Part shown: one piece after another, positions 28,031-38,962 of the stretch | Layout of the letters: every line of letters starts with the position of its first letter | Numbering within the stretch: position 1 is the stretch's first letter | The notes under the pieces: model-generated | Seen by the model: only the letters and a program-made list of their open reading frames with translations | The model's database searches: none | Told to the model about the DNA's origin: nothing | Made by a program: the position numbers and the translations under genes | From: Eremothecium cymbalariae DBVPG#7215 | Taxonomy: Eukaryota > Ascomycota > Saccharomycetes > Saccharomycetales > Saccharomycetaceae | Direction: 5' to 3' | Length of the DNA: 64,000 bases | Assembly (NCBI RefSeq): GCF_000235365.1 | Contig: NC_016453.1 | Location: 930,001 to 994,000, forward strand

Positions 28031-28864
28031 CTAAAATATGACATCATCTTCCCTTTCCGTAACCAAATCTTGACCAGCCTGGGTGTGAGAAGTAGTCGAA
28101 GGTAATTCTTCATTAATAGGGCCCCCAGTACCACTAGCATCAATACCCGAATCAGTGTTTTCGACTTCCAACTTATTAGCAGCATTTAAAGCCTTCGCCT
28201 TTAATTCTGCGTCTAAAGCAGCGCTTTTCTTTTGCTTCTTTTCCTGAACCTTCTTCAACCGGTAAAATTCCTCTCTATCTAGTTCATCCAATTCAGAATT
28301 GATGTATGCGATGGTGTTTTCAGTCCTAGGAATAATTACATGTTCAATAGCATTCACCCGTCGATTTGTCACTTTAATAACTTCGTCTAAAATAACAAAC
28401 GCAGTTTGTAAAGATGCTAAATGAACCAATGATTCGACAACCTTCGTATAAATGTTCTTAGCACGCTGGACTTGTTGGCCACCACGTCCCAAACCTGTCA
28501 ACTTAAAATCGTTGATGACCGAATCAATAGAGGATTCAAACAACGGTAAATATACACCACTCACATTCTCAGTACGGGTTCCAACTTTAAATCTAGCATT
28601 GGCAACGCTTTCTTGAATTTGGTATGCAATATTTTCACCAGTAGCATATGTAACTTCCGCTAACGAAAACGAAGCTGTCTGCATCACCGTCCCCATTCTA
28701 CGCTTAGATTCATCAATTCTTTTGGTAATCTCACGAAACCTCTTCGTTAATGCCTCTGACTTCCTTTTTAACAGAGAATGACCCTGATTCGCTCCTTTCA
28801 ATTTTGATTTCATTAACCCCAGGGTCATACGTGTTGGGAAAACCTGCTCTCTATTTGCTGACAT
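28031..28864 (-). CDS. VMA8: V-ATPase V1 subunit D
   Basis: 277 residues, longer than the 256 of S. cerevisiae because of an extended Ser/Thr-rich tail before the shared C-terminal DDVIF. The N-terminal block [17 protein letters not shown], the glycine loop [14 protein letters not shown] and the helix [20 protein letters not shown] are subunit D hallmarks. The two long helices form the central rotor shaft of V1 that couples ATP hydrolysis to proton pumping into the vacuole. It is transcribed divergently from SYF1 with about 250 bases between the starts. Confidence 0.97.
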   Translation of the reverse strand: MSANREQVFPTRMTLGLMKSKLKGANQGHSLLKRKSEALTKRFREITKRIDESKRRMGTVMQTASFSLAEVTYATGENIAYQIQESVANARFKVGTRTENVSGVYLPLFESSIDSVINDFKLTGLGRGGQQVQRAKNIYTKVVESLVHLASLQTAFVILDEVIKVTNRRVNAIEHVIIPRTENTIAYINSELDELDREEFYRLKKVQEKKQKKSAALDAELKAKALNAANKLEVENTDSGIDASGTGGPINEELPSTTSHTQAGQDLVTEREDDVIF

Positions 28865-29111
28865 CTAGAAACCGTAATACGACTGAAATTACTACTTTCC
28901 AACTACCAATTCTTACAAATGGAGCCCTCTGATATGATATGGATGTCTTAAGGAACCTATTTGACTACAAGAATATGCAGTTTCTATAAGTAATTGCAGA
29001 AGTCAATCATTCCATACGCATCCGTTCGTCATGATTCTTGAAGCTTACAAAGATAGGCATCACTACAACTTCATTCAACATGATGGAACCTAAGTAGAGA
29101 GGGTACGGGCT

Positions 29112-31528
29112 ATGGATAATTATACTACGGATGATGATATGGTATATGAGTATTCTATCCTTCAAGAACCGAAAAATGTAATTAACTGGTCGAGGTATAT
29201 TGCTGCAAAGCGAAATAACCATGAAGCGATGTCTTGGGTTTACGAAAGATGCCTGAATGAAGTACCTGGTGAATGGGACATTTGGAGAGAATATTTAATA
29301 ATAAGGATGGATTTTTTGAACCTAGCTAACCCTGTCATTTATGCTGATGAATACAGTAAGGTGAATGTTTTATTTACAAAATGCCTATCATATTGCTCGA
29401 AGATAACTGACGCATGGTGCATGTACTTGAAATTCATGCTTTTACAAGGCGACTTAAAACTAATCCGTAGTCTGGTAAATGAATCTTTGAGTGTTCTTCC
29501 GTTTGAAGATCATATGAAGATCTGGGAGCTAGTTATGGACTACATTAGAACTACCATGTCATTCGAAATGGACAGCGATGTTCTTGATGATAGCAACGAT
29601 GATGACATCATGGATCTACTTCAACAAGGGTTGTTTCCTATTCGTATTGAACAGTTACCAAAACCAGATATTTGGTCCTCAGAGATGATATCTCGATATA
29701 TTGAGATAGCTGATGATGTGTACTGTTTGCTACCATTATTGCAAAGGACTAAAGATTATCCACGGATTGTAGCCGTTTATGATCAAAAGGTCTTTGTTTC
29801 CGGAATTGAATTGAAGAAAGATGCTTCATACGAATTATATCATAGATATATGATTGCCTTAGATCTTACTTTGTCGACTGAAAAGTTACTCAATGTTATT
29901 TTAAAATGTAGTGAATTTTTCCCTAACCAGTCGGCACATTTGACAATTCTTCTCGCAAAGCATTATTTAAGAGTTGGACGATATAAAGAAGCGAATAAAC
30001 TATTAACGGAGAAGCTGAATGAAACTACTAATACAATGGATTTTTCTCTAATATACGACTTTCTTTTACTCTTTGAAGAGACTTTTGCAGAATTACTAGT
30101 TTCACGTATCAAGGACAATCCCTCAGAAGAAGTAAAATGGAATGAAGACTTAACAATGCATGTGAATGTATTACAAAACCTTGTTACAAAACACCCTATT
30201 CTATTAAATGATTTAAAATTGAGGCAGGAACCTGATAACATAAAACATTGGCTGGCTCGTGTAGATCTGTATACCAAAGTTAGTGAAAAAGCAGCAGTAT
30301 ATGCAGATGCAGTTATAACTGTTAATACCAAGAACCAATCTGTTCCAGGTGAATTTGGCGAATTATGGTGTCGTTATGCGGAGTTGTATATTAAAAATAA
30401 TGATTACGCTTCAGCAAAAAGAATATTTGACAAAGCACTTAATGTTCCTTACAAATATTTACTAGACTTAGAAGTTATTTGGATAAAATGGGCGGAGACA
30501 GAGCTTGATTTAAATGGTATAGATGGCTCCGTTAGTGTACTCAGAGAGGCATTGGTTGTCCCAGAAAATCATGATTTGTTGCGAGAGAACTACGAGCTCA
30601 ATTCGAATTCTTCAGCTCAGAGTATTGTCTTTACTTCATTGAAACTATGGTCCTTTTTGTTAGATCTCTTAGAGTCCAAGTCTAATGACCAAAAGTCGCT
30701 TGAAGAAACTAAGGCTGTATATGAATTGGTTATTAAGTTGAAACTTGCCACTCCTTTAGTCTTCATTAACTACGCCCATTTTTTACAGGATCACGGAATG
30801 ATTCAGGCATCCTTTTCAATATATGAACGTGCGATTGAACTATTTCCCCCGGAAACCTCATTTGAAATCTGGAACATATATCTTGCGGAAGCTATGAAAC
30901 AGGAATTACCAAAGGAACATGTTCGAGATTTGTTTGAAAGTGCTTTAAAATTAGTGGATCATGGTTTGGATTGTAAGTCCTTTTTCATTTTATACAGTCA
31001 ATTTGAAAAGGATAATCACATGTTAAAAAGGTCTGTGGATATTCTCCACCGAGGATGTAAGGTAACAAAGTCTTTGCAAAGTAAGTGCACTCTATGGGAA
31101 ATATGTTTATTAAGTTGCCGTGACCTGTTGGGAGATAAAAATGCCAGACCTCTGTATGAAGAATGCATTGAACAACTTCCTGCCTCTAAGGTTGCCAGAT
31201 TTGTATTAGATTTGCAAAAAAAGAAAAGCTTCAAGACTATGCAAGGACACGAAGCCTGCTCAATTTTGGAGCTAGACTGCAACACCCTAATAAGAACTTA
31301 AGTTTATGGGAATACTGGAATGATTTCGAATTACGTAATGGTAACAAACAAAGTTACAAGGACATGTTACGACTGAAAAGGGAATTGCATGAAACCTTCT
31401 CAGTTGACACAGAGGTAGTATCAAATCAACAAGGCAATATCCATTTCATTGCTTCAGACGTTTTGGGTGGCAATATTAACAGGGCAGAGCAACCTGTAAA
31501 CGCCGACGAAATTGATTTACAAATTTAA
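29112..31528 (+). CDS. SYF1: Syf1, HAT-repeat splicing factor of the NineTeen complex (frameshifted)
   Basis: The open frame from 29112 gives 729 residues and stops at 31301. Its last 25 residues are unlike the family, while the next frame encodes the expected end: NFGARLQHPNKNLSLWEYW, DFELRNGN, then YKDMLRLKREL and an acidic tail to a stop at 31526-31528. Shifting back one base at the A7 run 31216-31222 (codons CAA AAA AAG, then GAA AAG CTT) joins the parts into 805 residues, against about 859 in S. cerevisiae. The body is made of HAT helical repeats (for example WSRYIAAKRNNHEAMSWVYE). Syf1 scaffolds the Prp19/NineTeen complex in the active spliceosome and is essential, which argues against a dead gene. 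Confidence 0.88.
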
Positions 31529-31679
31529 GCCATTTGCATGCTCTCATAGAGTAGAAATAGTTGATAATATAAGGAATGTTTTCAATGCAGGCTGGATTAC
31601 CCAAATGCATACCCTATAATGGGTAGCGGATGCTATCCACCAGTAAGTTATAAATACAAGATAAATGTTAATTGAAAAA

Positions 31680-33263
31680 TTATTTCTTTTCGACCCAAGT
31701 AGTAGTACTCATTTGGGATAACCGGCTTAAAGCTCTTGCAAAGGCAAACCTTTCCTCGTCTAGCGCAAACATCTGTGCCTTTTTGGCTATTTCTTTTGAA
31801 AAACCGTGTTTCGAAACCAGATCATCATCTAGACCAACTTCTTGCTGCTTTTTGGGCGTTTCTTGCGATGCTTCCTTTAATTGATAGTCATTTAATATAT
31901 GCTCTGGTTCCACAAAAAGAGATGTGAAATCTGCTGCTCCTGTAGTTGCCAGCTTCCCGCCGCTATCATAAACGGCGTCTAGAAAGGTAATAAATCTCCG
32001 AACTTCATCACGAACGAAAATAGACAAATAAGGAATGTCTGTCACAACGAACGCTTTAAAAGTAGCTGCTAATGACAAATAATCACCAGCAGCAAGTGGC
32101 TGTCCACAAAGTTCTTTAAATGAAAACTGTGCAACATGTCCTTTTATACATCTTGGGACTAAAAGTTCACGACCCCATATCTTTAACGGAAACTGGTGCA
32201 GCACTTTACGTGTAGTTTTCAAACTTGTGGAAGAATTTTGGTTCTCCTCTTGAATTTGGGCAAAATAATTAAACCATCCATCAACGTGTTTAGCTCGAGC
32301 AAGTTCGCATTTCTTGGAACGATACAATAGACCTTTTTTGGGGTAATAATAAACATCAGAAACTGGTCTTGAGACTTTGCGGTAATCTGTAGGAGAATCT
32401 AGGAATATGACTTCGGTGTGCGTCTTCAATAGCTGTATACATGGAATGAACGATTGTCTTTGAACACCATTTACATATAATTCATCTGGATTCCTGTTAC
32501 TCGTGGTAAAAAGCACAACACCGTATTCGTTTGACAATAAAGTAGTGAGTAAACGCCGCAAAATCATGGCATCAGCCACATCTGTAACTTGAAACTCATC
32601 AAAACATAATACCCGAGATTTATTGGCAATTTCAGCAGCAAGAAGAGGGATTGGATCAATTTCTTTGCCCTTAGCCTCACCTAACGCATCCAGATTTTGT
32701 TCCTTTATAATATCGTGCGATCTTTTATGCACATGCTGCATAAATTGATGGAAATGAATCCTACTTTTGGACAAATGAGCCGGAATCGTGGCATAAAATA
32801 AGTCCATAAGCATAGTCTTTCCACACCCTACATCTCCATATAAATAGATCCCTTTCGCTACAGCCTCATTAGAGGAAGACTTCCGCCTCTTAAACAATCG
32901 CCCTATAACTGACGCTCTCCAGCCAACTTGGTCTAATGGACTTGGTCTCTTCACCGGTGCAGGATAATAATTCATTAGGTTCTCATGCAAATGAGCTAAC
33001 GACTTGATAATTTTCCTTTGATGAGGATCATCTCTAAGTTTTCCTAACTTCACCAACCGATCATACTCCAATATAGGAGTAGCAGCAACTTGCGATTGAA
33101 AACGCAACTGTAATAAGATCACTGCAGACCTATTAAATGTTCCATTCCATTTTACCGAACTCACCCGCAGCTGGCGAAACATCCTTGCCAAACGACTATT
33201 AATCCGATATGGTTGGCTACCTGATGCTATTATGAAATAAATCTTGTTTTCTCTAGGATTCAA
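31680..33263 (-). CDS. AFG1: Afg1, mitochondrial AAA-family ATPase
   Basis: 527 residues against about 509. Walker A is GDVGCGKT (143-150) and Walker B is [11 protein letters not shown] (residues about 219-228), in the order typical of the AFG1/LACE1/ZapE family. A second in-frame Met at residue 28 (start base 33182) opens a basic, acid-poor stretch ([14 protein letters not shown]) that looks like the mitochondrial presequence; the 27 residues before it may not be used. Family members act at the inner membrane in turnover of respiratory-chain subunits. It converges with SYF1 and is divergent from MAK10, as in YEL052-053. Confidence 0.94.
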   Translation of the reverse strand: MNPRENKIYFIIASGSQPYRINSRLARMFRQLRVSSVKWNGTFNRSAVILLQLRFQSQVAATPILEYDRLVKLGKLRDDPHQRKIIKSLAHLHENLMNYYPAPVKRPSPLDQVGWRASVIGRLFKRRKSSSNEAVAKGIYLYGDVGCGKTMLMDLFYATIPAHLSKSRIHFHQFMQHVHKRSHDIIKEQNLDALGEAKGKEIDPIPLLAAEIANKSRVLCFDEFQVTDVADAMILRRLLTTLLSNEYGVVLFTTSNRNPDELYVNGVQRQSFIPCIQLLKTHTEVIFLDSPTDYRKVSRPVSDVYYYPKKGLLYRSKKCELARAKHVDGWFNYFAQIQEENQNSSTSLKTTRKVLHQFPLKIWGRELLVPRCIKGHVAQFSFKELCGQPLAAGDYLSLAATFKAFVVTDIPYLSIFVRDEVRRFITFLDAVYDSGGKLATTGAADFTSLFVEPEHILNDYQLKEASQETPKKQQEVGLDDDLVSKHGFSKEIAKKAQMFALDEERFAFARALSRLSQMSTTTWVEKK

Positions 33264-33695
33264 TTAAGTTGCCTGTAGTCTGGTCCGGGCTCGGTCACGG
33301 GGCATTCGGAGATGCTCTTCTGCTGTTTGTCTGTGATAGAAAATAGTGTAATAAAAAGGCAATTCGAACCCTAGTATACAGCATTAGCAGGTGTCTACAA
33401 CAAACCGGACGTTAAATGCATGTTTCACCTTGTCAAATAAGCTTTTTAACGTGTATTTATCAGGTACTTTGTTATTTTAAATAGATGATGGTTTTGTTAA
33501 AGTTCCGCTTAGCTTGCTAATATCTTTTTAGCTTGATTTTTTAAACATCCAACATACAATATTACTTATATTTAGTTTTGAAGAGTGATCTTAGCTAAGT
33601 GGTTAGCGACATTGAGGCAACTTTATAAAAACTCGTTATACGTTGAATAAGTTTAAGATCTTCTATAATTGCAGATTCAAAGATTGGAAGTCCTG
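33264..33695. promoter_or_regulatory. Divergent promoter AFG1 / MAK10
   Basis: 432 bases between divergent starts. A GGTTCGA-like box (minus strand, about 33361-33371) followed by T5 was examined as a tRNA internal promoter and not accepted. Nothing else specific. Confidence 0.45.
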
Positions 33696-35990
33696 ATGGA
33701 GTCCCAGTTTCGTTTGTTGTCTATATTGGATGAAGAGAATGAACTTGTGGATATTACAGATTCATTGAAGCAACTTGCACTGCAGTTGAGGGCTGATGAG
33801 ATCGTCAAACTACCTGATTTTGATCTGTTTGAAGGTACACATGCATTGGAGGTAAATAATGTTAAGTTGGACTCTACTTTGTTGGAGTTGACCCCTGCAG
33901 AATTGGAATTTGACAGTAAAAAGGCATATGGTGAGGATAGAGATGCACAAATAGTGTTTGTGACGAGTGTTGTTGATCGTTTATGTCGTTCTATTATGGA
34001 TTGGCTTAATGATTATCAGAGTCTACCTACCACTGTGTTAAGTTGTAGGTATGTTGATTATTTGAGTGAGCGGTGCAAGAAAGTTCCAAAGGGTAAGCTT
34101 GAAGAGGCTCAATTGAACACGGGCTCTGAGCTTTATGATAAAGTTTTGAGCACATGTGTGTTCGCCACTTTTTCGTTAATACATTTCGTTGATTCATTGC
34201 TTCGAGCCGGTGTTATTTATGAGGAAGAGGACTTGAATTGCAATACGATGGGTCTTTATATGCTGGATGACGTCCCTGTTTCAGAGATTTCGGACAAGTT
34301 GTTAGAATGTCGCCAGTTAATTGAAGAGAAGTACCCAGAGGGCAAACGGCTTCTGCTGTTGGTGTGCTTATTTGAAAACCTGATTAAAATTCATCAGTAT
34401 AGGCCATTAGTTAATCGTCCACCATCTGAAAACGTTGAGCCATTACAAAATTTGATAACTGTAGCTGAGGAATTGAACAAAGACAATTGGATACATGAAC
34501 CACCTCCAGGATCTTTCTCTAGGGGCATTCAAAAGTTTCTGTCTAATCAGCATCCGCCAAAACAACTATATGAACCTACGGGTCAAGAATATTTAGCGTA
34601 TGGTACTATGGCTAAAGATATTTTAAGCGTGTTAGAAGTTAGATTTGCCAGGTCTGTCGTTGAGATTAGACAATTTGCATGGTTCTTCAATAGATCAAGA
34701 CAAAGACATGTTATTGCACGAGCACTATTCCCGTTGTATCTTATGAGGGATGACCAATCCATATTGGGCATTTATACTTTTTCAGATTTCACGCATCAAA
34801 CTGTATTGAATTTTGCTCTATCTGGTACCCAAATGGAAAAACACATCCTTGAAGAAGGTGATGAGGAATTCAAAACGAACTTAAATGATTTTTATCAAGA
34901 AATATCCGCTGCTCTGTTTGAGTGGTATCAGAACATGGCTCAAAACACCTGTAGATATAGGCAGGGTTATAACCGTCAATTGTTACTGTGGGATTCACTT
35001 CAAGCGAAGCTCGAGCCATTTGAAACAAAATTGGAGTCCAAGGGAATCATCGATAGAATTAGTCAATTGGAAGATGTATCTTTAATGCCGCTCAACACTT
35101 GGGTTTATTTTATGAAGCTTATTTCAATGTTAGAGTTTACACTCAAAGGTTTCGAGTTAGAAGTTTACAAGTCTTGGGAATTTTTTACAATGTATTGGTA
35201 TAGCTACTATCTGGCTTACCATCTTGGTTGTTGCCTACAACGTGTGCAGGCATTCCTAGAAGATAGAACCGCATCTATCCAATCTATGAATAAAAAACTA
35301 AAGAAATTGAAATCAGGACCTAAAAAGGATAAACTGCGAGCTCAATACCATGAATTAATGAACAACACCACCCCGCAGCTGCGTCAAAACCTGCAATTTG
35401 TAAATTATATGACCTCCGAGTGCACCCTGATCAAATCCCTGTGCCTGGCTCAGGTTCTTCAATTTGGTATCTTAGTGTCCTATGGTATTATAGATAGCAA
35501 TAACCCAGCGGCAACAAAATTCTCAAAAAACGAGTTCCTCCATGAACTGAGATTCAAAACATTTTCCTCAATTGGTGTTCCAGAGTTACCAACCTATGAA
35601 ACTTTCAAAGATTCTTTGAGCACATTTACTTTTACAGAACCTGGATTTGTTTCTAAATGTAGAACGTCACATCAGTTAATAAATAAAGAACTGGAAACTG
35701 CTAAAAGTGCATTAGAGAATATAATTAAATCATTAAAGTTCGCTGATAACACCGAAGGCCAAAATTCATTCACAGGAAACAGACTTGTTGAAGAATCCGC
35801 ATTAGAGTGGTATTCAAAATTAGAAAAAAACATCTTTGCCTTGAAACTCAACGGGGCAGCCATACTATACAAGCTGGGTGATGTGCCGTCTGATGCCAGT
35901 CTCAAGAAATACAAAGCCCAAGCTACTTATGTTTCCGATGCTTGTAAATATTTCCCAATACTAAAGCTACAAAATATTTCCACTAAATGA
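33696..35990 (+). CDS. MAK10: Mak10, auxiliary subunit of the NatC N-terminal acetyltransferase
   Basis: 764 residues from the first ATG, against about 733; the frame is open a few codons further upstream but without an ATG. Blocks shared with S. cerevisiae include LFEGTHALEVNNVKLDS, LPTTVLSCRYVDYL, QNTCRYRQGYNRQLLLWDS and IGVPELPTYETF. Mak10 (Naa35) forms NatC with Mak3 and Mak31, acetylating N-termini that begin with Met followed by a hydrophobic residue; it was first found through L-A virus maintenance. AFG1 lies on one side and RPL12 on the other, the YEL052-054 order. Confidence 0.95.
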   Translation: MESQFRLLSILDEENELVDITDSLKQLALQLRADEIVKLPDFDLFEGTHALEVNNVKLDSTLLELTPAELEFDSKKAYGEDRDAQIVFVTSVVDRLCRSIMDWLNDYQSLPTTVLSCRYVDYLSERCKKVPKGKLEEAQLNTGSELYDKVLSTCVFATFSLIHFVDSLLRAGVIYEEEDLNCNTMGLYMLDDVPVSEISDKLLECRQLIEEKYPEGKRLLLLVCLFENLIKIHQYRPLVNRPPSENVEPLQNLITVAEELNKDNWIHEPPPGSFSRGIQKFLSNQHPPKQLYEPTGQEYLAYGTMAKDILSVLEVRFARSVVEIRQFAWFFNRSRQRHVIARALFPLYLMRDDQSILGIYTFSDFTHQTVLNFALSGTQMEKHILEEGDEEFKTNLNDFYQEISAALFEWYQNMAQNTCRYRQGYNRQLLLWDSLQAKLEPFETKLESKGIIDRISQLEDVSLMPLNTWVYFMKLISMLEFTLKGFELEVYKSWEFFTMYWYSYYLAYHLGCCLQRVQAFLEDRTASIQSMNKKLKKLKSGPKKDKLRAQYHELMNNTTPQLRQNLQFVNYMTSECTLIKSLCLAQVLQFGILVSYGIIDSNNPAATKFSKNEFLHELRFKTFSSIGVPELPTYETFKDSLSTFTFTEPGFVSKCRTSHQLINKELETAKSALENIIKSLKFADNTEGQNSFTGNRLVEESALEWYSKLEKNIFALKLNGAAILYKLGDVPSDASLKKYKAQATYVSDACKYFPILKLQNISTK

Positions 35991-36674
35991 CATTATTTAT
36001 ATACACCTAATTAAGCATAACGCTCAGCTTTATTTACATTTATGAATACAGTTTATGAATGCTGACACTACTTCAAGTTCAAGATATTAGATGAATATTC
36101 TTTTGACTGCTCTGAACCCATACATATTTATTATGTCTGGGTGTTATTGCTGTAATTTCTTTGCTGTACAGCACCGTGAAACAGCGCACAAAATCGTACA
36201 AGAACAAAGCTTAAGCCATTTAAATGAAGTGACTTTAGAAGGCCTTCAAGACCTACACCAGACCTTCAATTAACCCATTGATCTTATACAACCTGTAGCT
36301 TTCTCTGGTGTGTGTTTTTTATCTCTTAGCCCCTCATGTAGCCCTCTTTCTTCCAGTAGTATAGCCTCGCGCAATCCTCATCTCTGCTGCCTTCGGGCGA
36401 CGTCCGCCTAGCCTCTGTCCACACTCGCCTCGGCCTCTGCCTAGCGCTAGCCTGTCGAAACAGCCGGTCCGCCTAGCGAGCTGACCTTCAGGGGGAGCTG
36501 CTGGCCGCCGGACGTGCAGCATCGCAACAGAGTTCCCGGCCCACGCAGACAGTGACAGTTTTTGTCCAGAGCTGCAATTGTATCAAAATATAGTTTTCGT
36601 AAAGTTAGTTAAATATTCAGCAGTTTGTAGAGCTTAACTTGTGGTACCCATCAAAGAATAGCCATTAACGAAAG
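35991..36674. promoter_or_regulatory. MAK10-RPL12 intergenic region and RPL12 promoter
   Basis: 684 bases. The first half is ordinary AT-rich 3' flank. From about 36340 to 36545 the sequence becomes strongly GC-rich, then returns to AT-rich leader before the RPL12 start. The GC-rich part is listed separately. Confidence 0.6.
36340..36545. promoter_or_regulatory. GC-rich island with three phased TCYGCCTAGC repeats
   Basis: About 200 bases of GC-rich sequence in an otherwise AT-rich intergenic region, 130-335 bases before RPL12. It contains three copies of TCYGCCTAGC at 36403-36412, 36436-36445 and 36468-36477, spaced 33 and 32 bases, close to three turns of the helix, plus extra TAGCC words. 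This looks like a cluster of sites for one DNA-binding protein. I know no standard yeast ribosomal-protein promoter factor with this consensus. Confidence 0.55.
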
Positions 36675-37172
36675 ATGCCTCCAAAGTTTGATCCAAATGA
36701 AGTTAAGTTCTTGTACTTGAGAGCCGTTGGTGGTGAAGTTGGTGCTTCCGCTGCCTTAGCTCCAAAAATTGGTCCATTGGGTTTGTCCCCAAAGAAGGTT
36801 GGTGAAGATATCGCTAAGGCTACCAAGGACTTCAAAGGTATCAAGGTTACTGTCCAATTGAAAATTCAAAACAGACAAGCAACTGCTTCTGTTGTTCCAT
36901 CTGCTTCTTCGTTGGTCATCACTGCTTTGAAGGAACCACCAAGAGACAGAAAGAAGGAAAAGAACGTTAAGCACACTGGTAACTTACAGTTGGAAGACAT
37001 CATTGAAATTGCCAGACAAATGAAAGACAAGTCCTTCGGTAAGAACTTGGCTTCTGTTACTAAGGAAATCCTAGGTACTGCTCAATCTGTTGGTGCCCGT
37101 GTTAACTACAAAAACCCACACGACATCATCGAGAGTATCAACGCCGGTGAAATTGAAATTCCAGAAAATTAA
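36675..37172 (+). CDS. RPL12: Cytosolic 60S ribosomal protein uL11
   Basis: 165 residues, exactly the size of S. cerevisiae Rpl12, no intron. [39 protein letters not shown] and the C-terminal [16 protein letters not shown] are the eukaryotic L11 signature. The protein forms the base of the P-stalk with rRNA, where elongation factors bind. Codon use is strongly biased (GGT, AAG, GTT, TTG), as for highly expressed yeast genes and unlike its neighbours. A single copy in the place of the duplicated YEL054C and YDR418W supports the unduplicated ancestry. Confidence 0.98.
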   Translation: MPPKFDPNEVKFLYLRAVGGEVGASAALAPKIGPLGLSPKKVGEDIAKATKDFKGIKVTVQLKIQNRQATASVVPSASSLVITALKEPPRDRKKEKNVKHTGNLQLEDIIEIARQMKDKSFGKNLASVTKEILGTAQSVGARVNYKNPHDIIESINAGEIEIPEN

Positions 37173-37912
37173 AATCGCTTAACAAAACGTGCAAATTGTC
37201 ATTTTCATATTTCTGTATTTTCTACTAGTCTAGGGTTATTAAAAATAAAATAACTAATGGATCGTTTTCGTGTTATAATAATTTCAAAGAATTTATTGAT
37301 TGATCGCTATGGGACGGAGTTCATATTCTTTTGAACTCCCTCCCAGAGTATTATTGAACGTTTGTCTACACTCTGGAACTTGGTAAAAGATCAGGTTGGT
37401 GTGTTCTGGGGCAAGTCTGGCATACCTTTGGGCTGAGATCGATGTGGAACCTTGCTCCTTGTTACAACCAGGGATATCCTAGTACACGTCGATGGATAAT
37501 TTATCCAAAGCTTTCAAGTTACCATACAATTTGCACCATTTTTCACCCGGCTGTGTTTGGTCTTTTTACTTACGTACCAAGATCCAATTTAATAGCAAAC
37601 AAGATAAATCTTGTCTATTACTCACCAAGATATCCTCAAAAGTGGATATATTGGTCCATTTCACGGACACACATCTTGCAATTCCATAAACACATTTCGT
37701 TAATCTTGACCTAGTTGCCGGGGTGTATATTCTTGGTTCTCTCACTACTGCCGAATATCGTCTGTATTCTTTTCGAACACTGCAGCGCCGTAGCGCTGCA
37801 GTGTTCGAAAAATGAAAGGCAGGGGGCGAATTGCTGATACAGGGAAACATCATACATGTTTGCTGGACCTAGTAACTTCTATTTGACTCTACCGGCGATA
37901 AATTTCAAATTG
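37173..37912. other. RPL12-ATG37-like intergenic region
   Basis: 740 bases with no convincing gene. A short inverted repeat GGAGTTCA/TGAACTCC with an 8-base loop lies at 37316-37339 downstream of RPL12, and a much stronger hairpin lies at 37770-37811 (listed separately). Confidence 0.45.
37770..37811. repeat. Perfect 19-bp inverted repeat with 4-base loop
   Basis: Arms 37770-37788 and 37793-37811 are exact reverse complements (TTTTCGAACACTGCAGCGC and its complement) around the loop CGTA. The hairpin sits about 100 bases before the likely start of the acyl-CoA-binding gene. No transposon end or terminator function can be shown. Confidence 0.8.
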
Positions 37913-38806
37913 ATGTCAGACAATTCGGTGGATATAGTCTTTGAAAAGGCTATTGCAACCGTGCAGACGCTTTCTTCAGCTAAGGGGTATCATGCACTTC
38001 CAAGGCCCCCCGCGAGCACTCGAATTCAACTTTATGCCTTATTCAAACAATCGACTGAAGGTGATGTAGAGTCTGTAATACAAAAGCCATCAGGTAATTC
38101 AGATTCTCCTGAATTTGTAATTGCGCTAAAGAAATGGGAAACATGGAAGTCAAAGGAGGGCATGTCTAGCACAGAAGCTAAAAAAAGATATATCCAATTG
38201 TTGATAAATACTATGAAAACATACGCAATGGGGACATTGGCTGCCAGAGAAATGTTGTCAGAATTGGAGTTCTTATGGTGGCAAGCTTCGCACCCTAAAG
38301 AAGGGGCAAGTGACTACGGTAGTGAACCAGAAAGCGCTGTCTTATTGAGTAATAGTGACGCATTGGATCCCCAGGCTTTGAAAATAAAGGAACAGATCTA
38401 TCAGACTCTCCTTCAAGAAAGGGATTCACATTTCGAGCGATTGTTAAGGAGTAAAGAAGTAGCTCCTAAGGACCCAGGTGACGTAAGGGATAATGATCCA
38501 TTCCGGCGCATTAAAAAACGCTTATCGTGGTTAGTCTGGACACTTTTTAAGTACACTTATAAAGTGTTCAAGAGATTTATAGCCTATGCCATCTTAAGCG
38601 TGTTCCTGGTCGGCATATGTAAGCTAAAAGCTGGCCAAGAACCATTGGAACTACATTTTGCTGCTGGTATTGCAGCTCCTTTTTCCGATACCATTGATCG
38701 CAGCGTTTTCTCTCAAATCCGCAATTATATCTGGTACGCATTCCAGATTATCAACGACCAGTTGGGTAAGTACAAGTTACATAGTGTCTACTTTCGGATA
38801 GATTGA
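37913..38806 (+). CDS. Acyl-CoA-binding membrane protein, Atg37/ACBD5-like
   Basis: The start at MSDNSVDIVFEKA gives 297 residues and fits the acyl-CoA-binding domain; the frame continues upstream to a Met at 37856. The domain (residues about 5-95) shows TRIQLYALFKQSTEGDV, then ALKKWETWKSKEGMSS and KKRYIQLL, the classic ACBP helices and ligand residues. After a charged linker comes one hydrophobic segment (residues about 225-243, FIAYAILSVFLVG) and a short tail. This architecture matches peroxisomal ACBD5 and Komagataella Atg37, which works in pexophagy; I recall no tail-anchored homologue in S. cerevisiae. It lies between RPL12 and RAD30, which are adjacent in S. cerevisiae apart from dubious frames. 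Confidence 0.75.
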   Translation: MSDNSVDIVFEKAIATVQTLSSAKGYHALPRPPASTRIQLYALFKQSTEGDVESVIQKPSGNSDSPEFVIALKKWETWKSKEGMSSTEAKKRYIQLLINTMKTYAMGTLAAREMLSELEFLWWQASHPKEGASDYGSEPESAVLLSNSDALDPQALKIKEQIYQTLLQERDSHFERLLRSKEVAPKDPGDVRDNDPFRRIKKRLSWLVWTLFKYTYKVFKRFIAYAILSVFLVGICKLKAGQEPLELHFAAGIAAPFSDTIDRSVFSQIRNYIWYAFQIINDQLGKYKLHSVYFRID

Positions 38807-38962
38807 ACTTACACATTTAACATAATATTTTCCGTATCGTGTGTTTCCTTGTAACTAACTATGTGTGCATGTTCAAATATGCGGAGATGGGGGCGTCTCC
38901 CGAACATGACTTCATTGCAAGCTGTTTATTCAATGTATCGCAACACCAAGAAGAAAGACTTT

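Noticed and set aside
33355..33375. GGTTCGA-like box on the minus strand followed by T5, as in a tRNA gene
   Set aside because: The box lacks the final CC, and no A-box or acceptor-stem pairing is found at the required distance.
33510..33690. Possible 5' intron of MAK10 (branch-like GCTAAT and a later CAG)
   Set aside because: No 5' splice site with an upstream ATG exon is visible, and the first ATG at 33696 gives the expected N-terminus.
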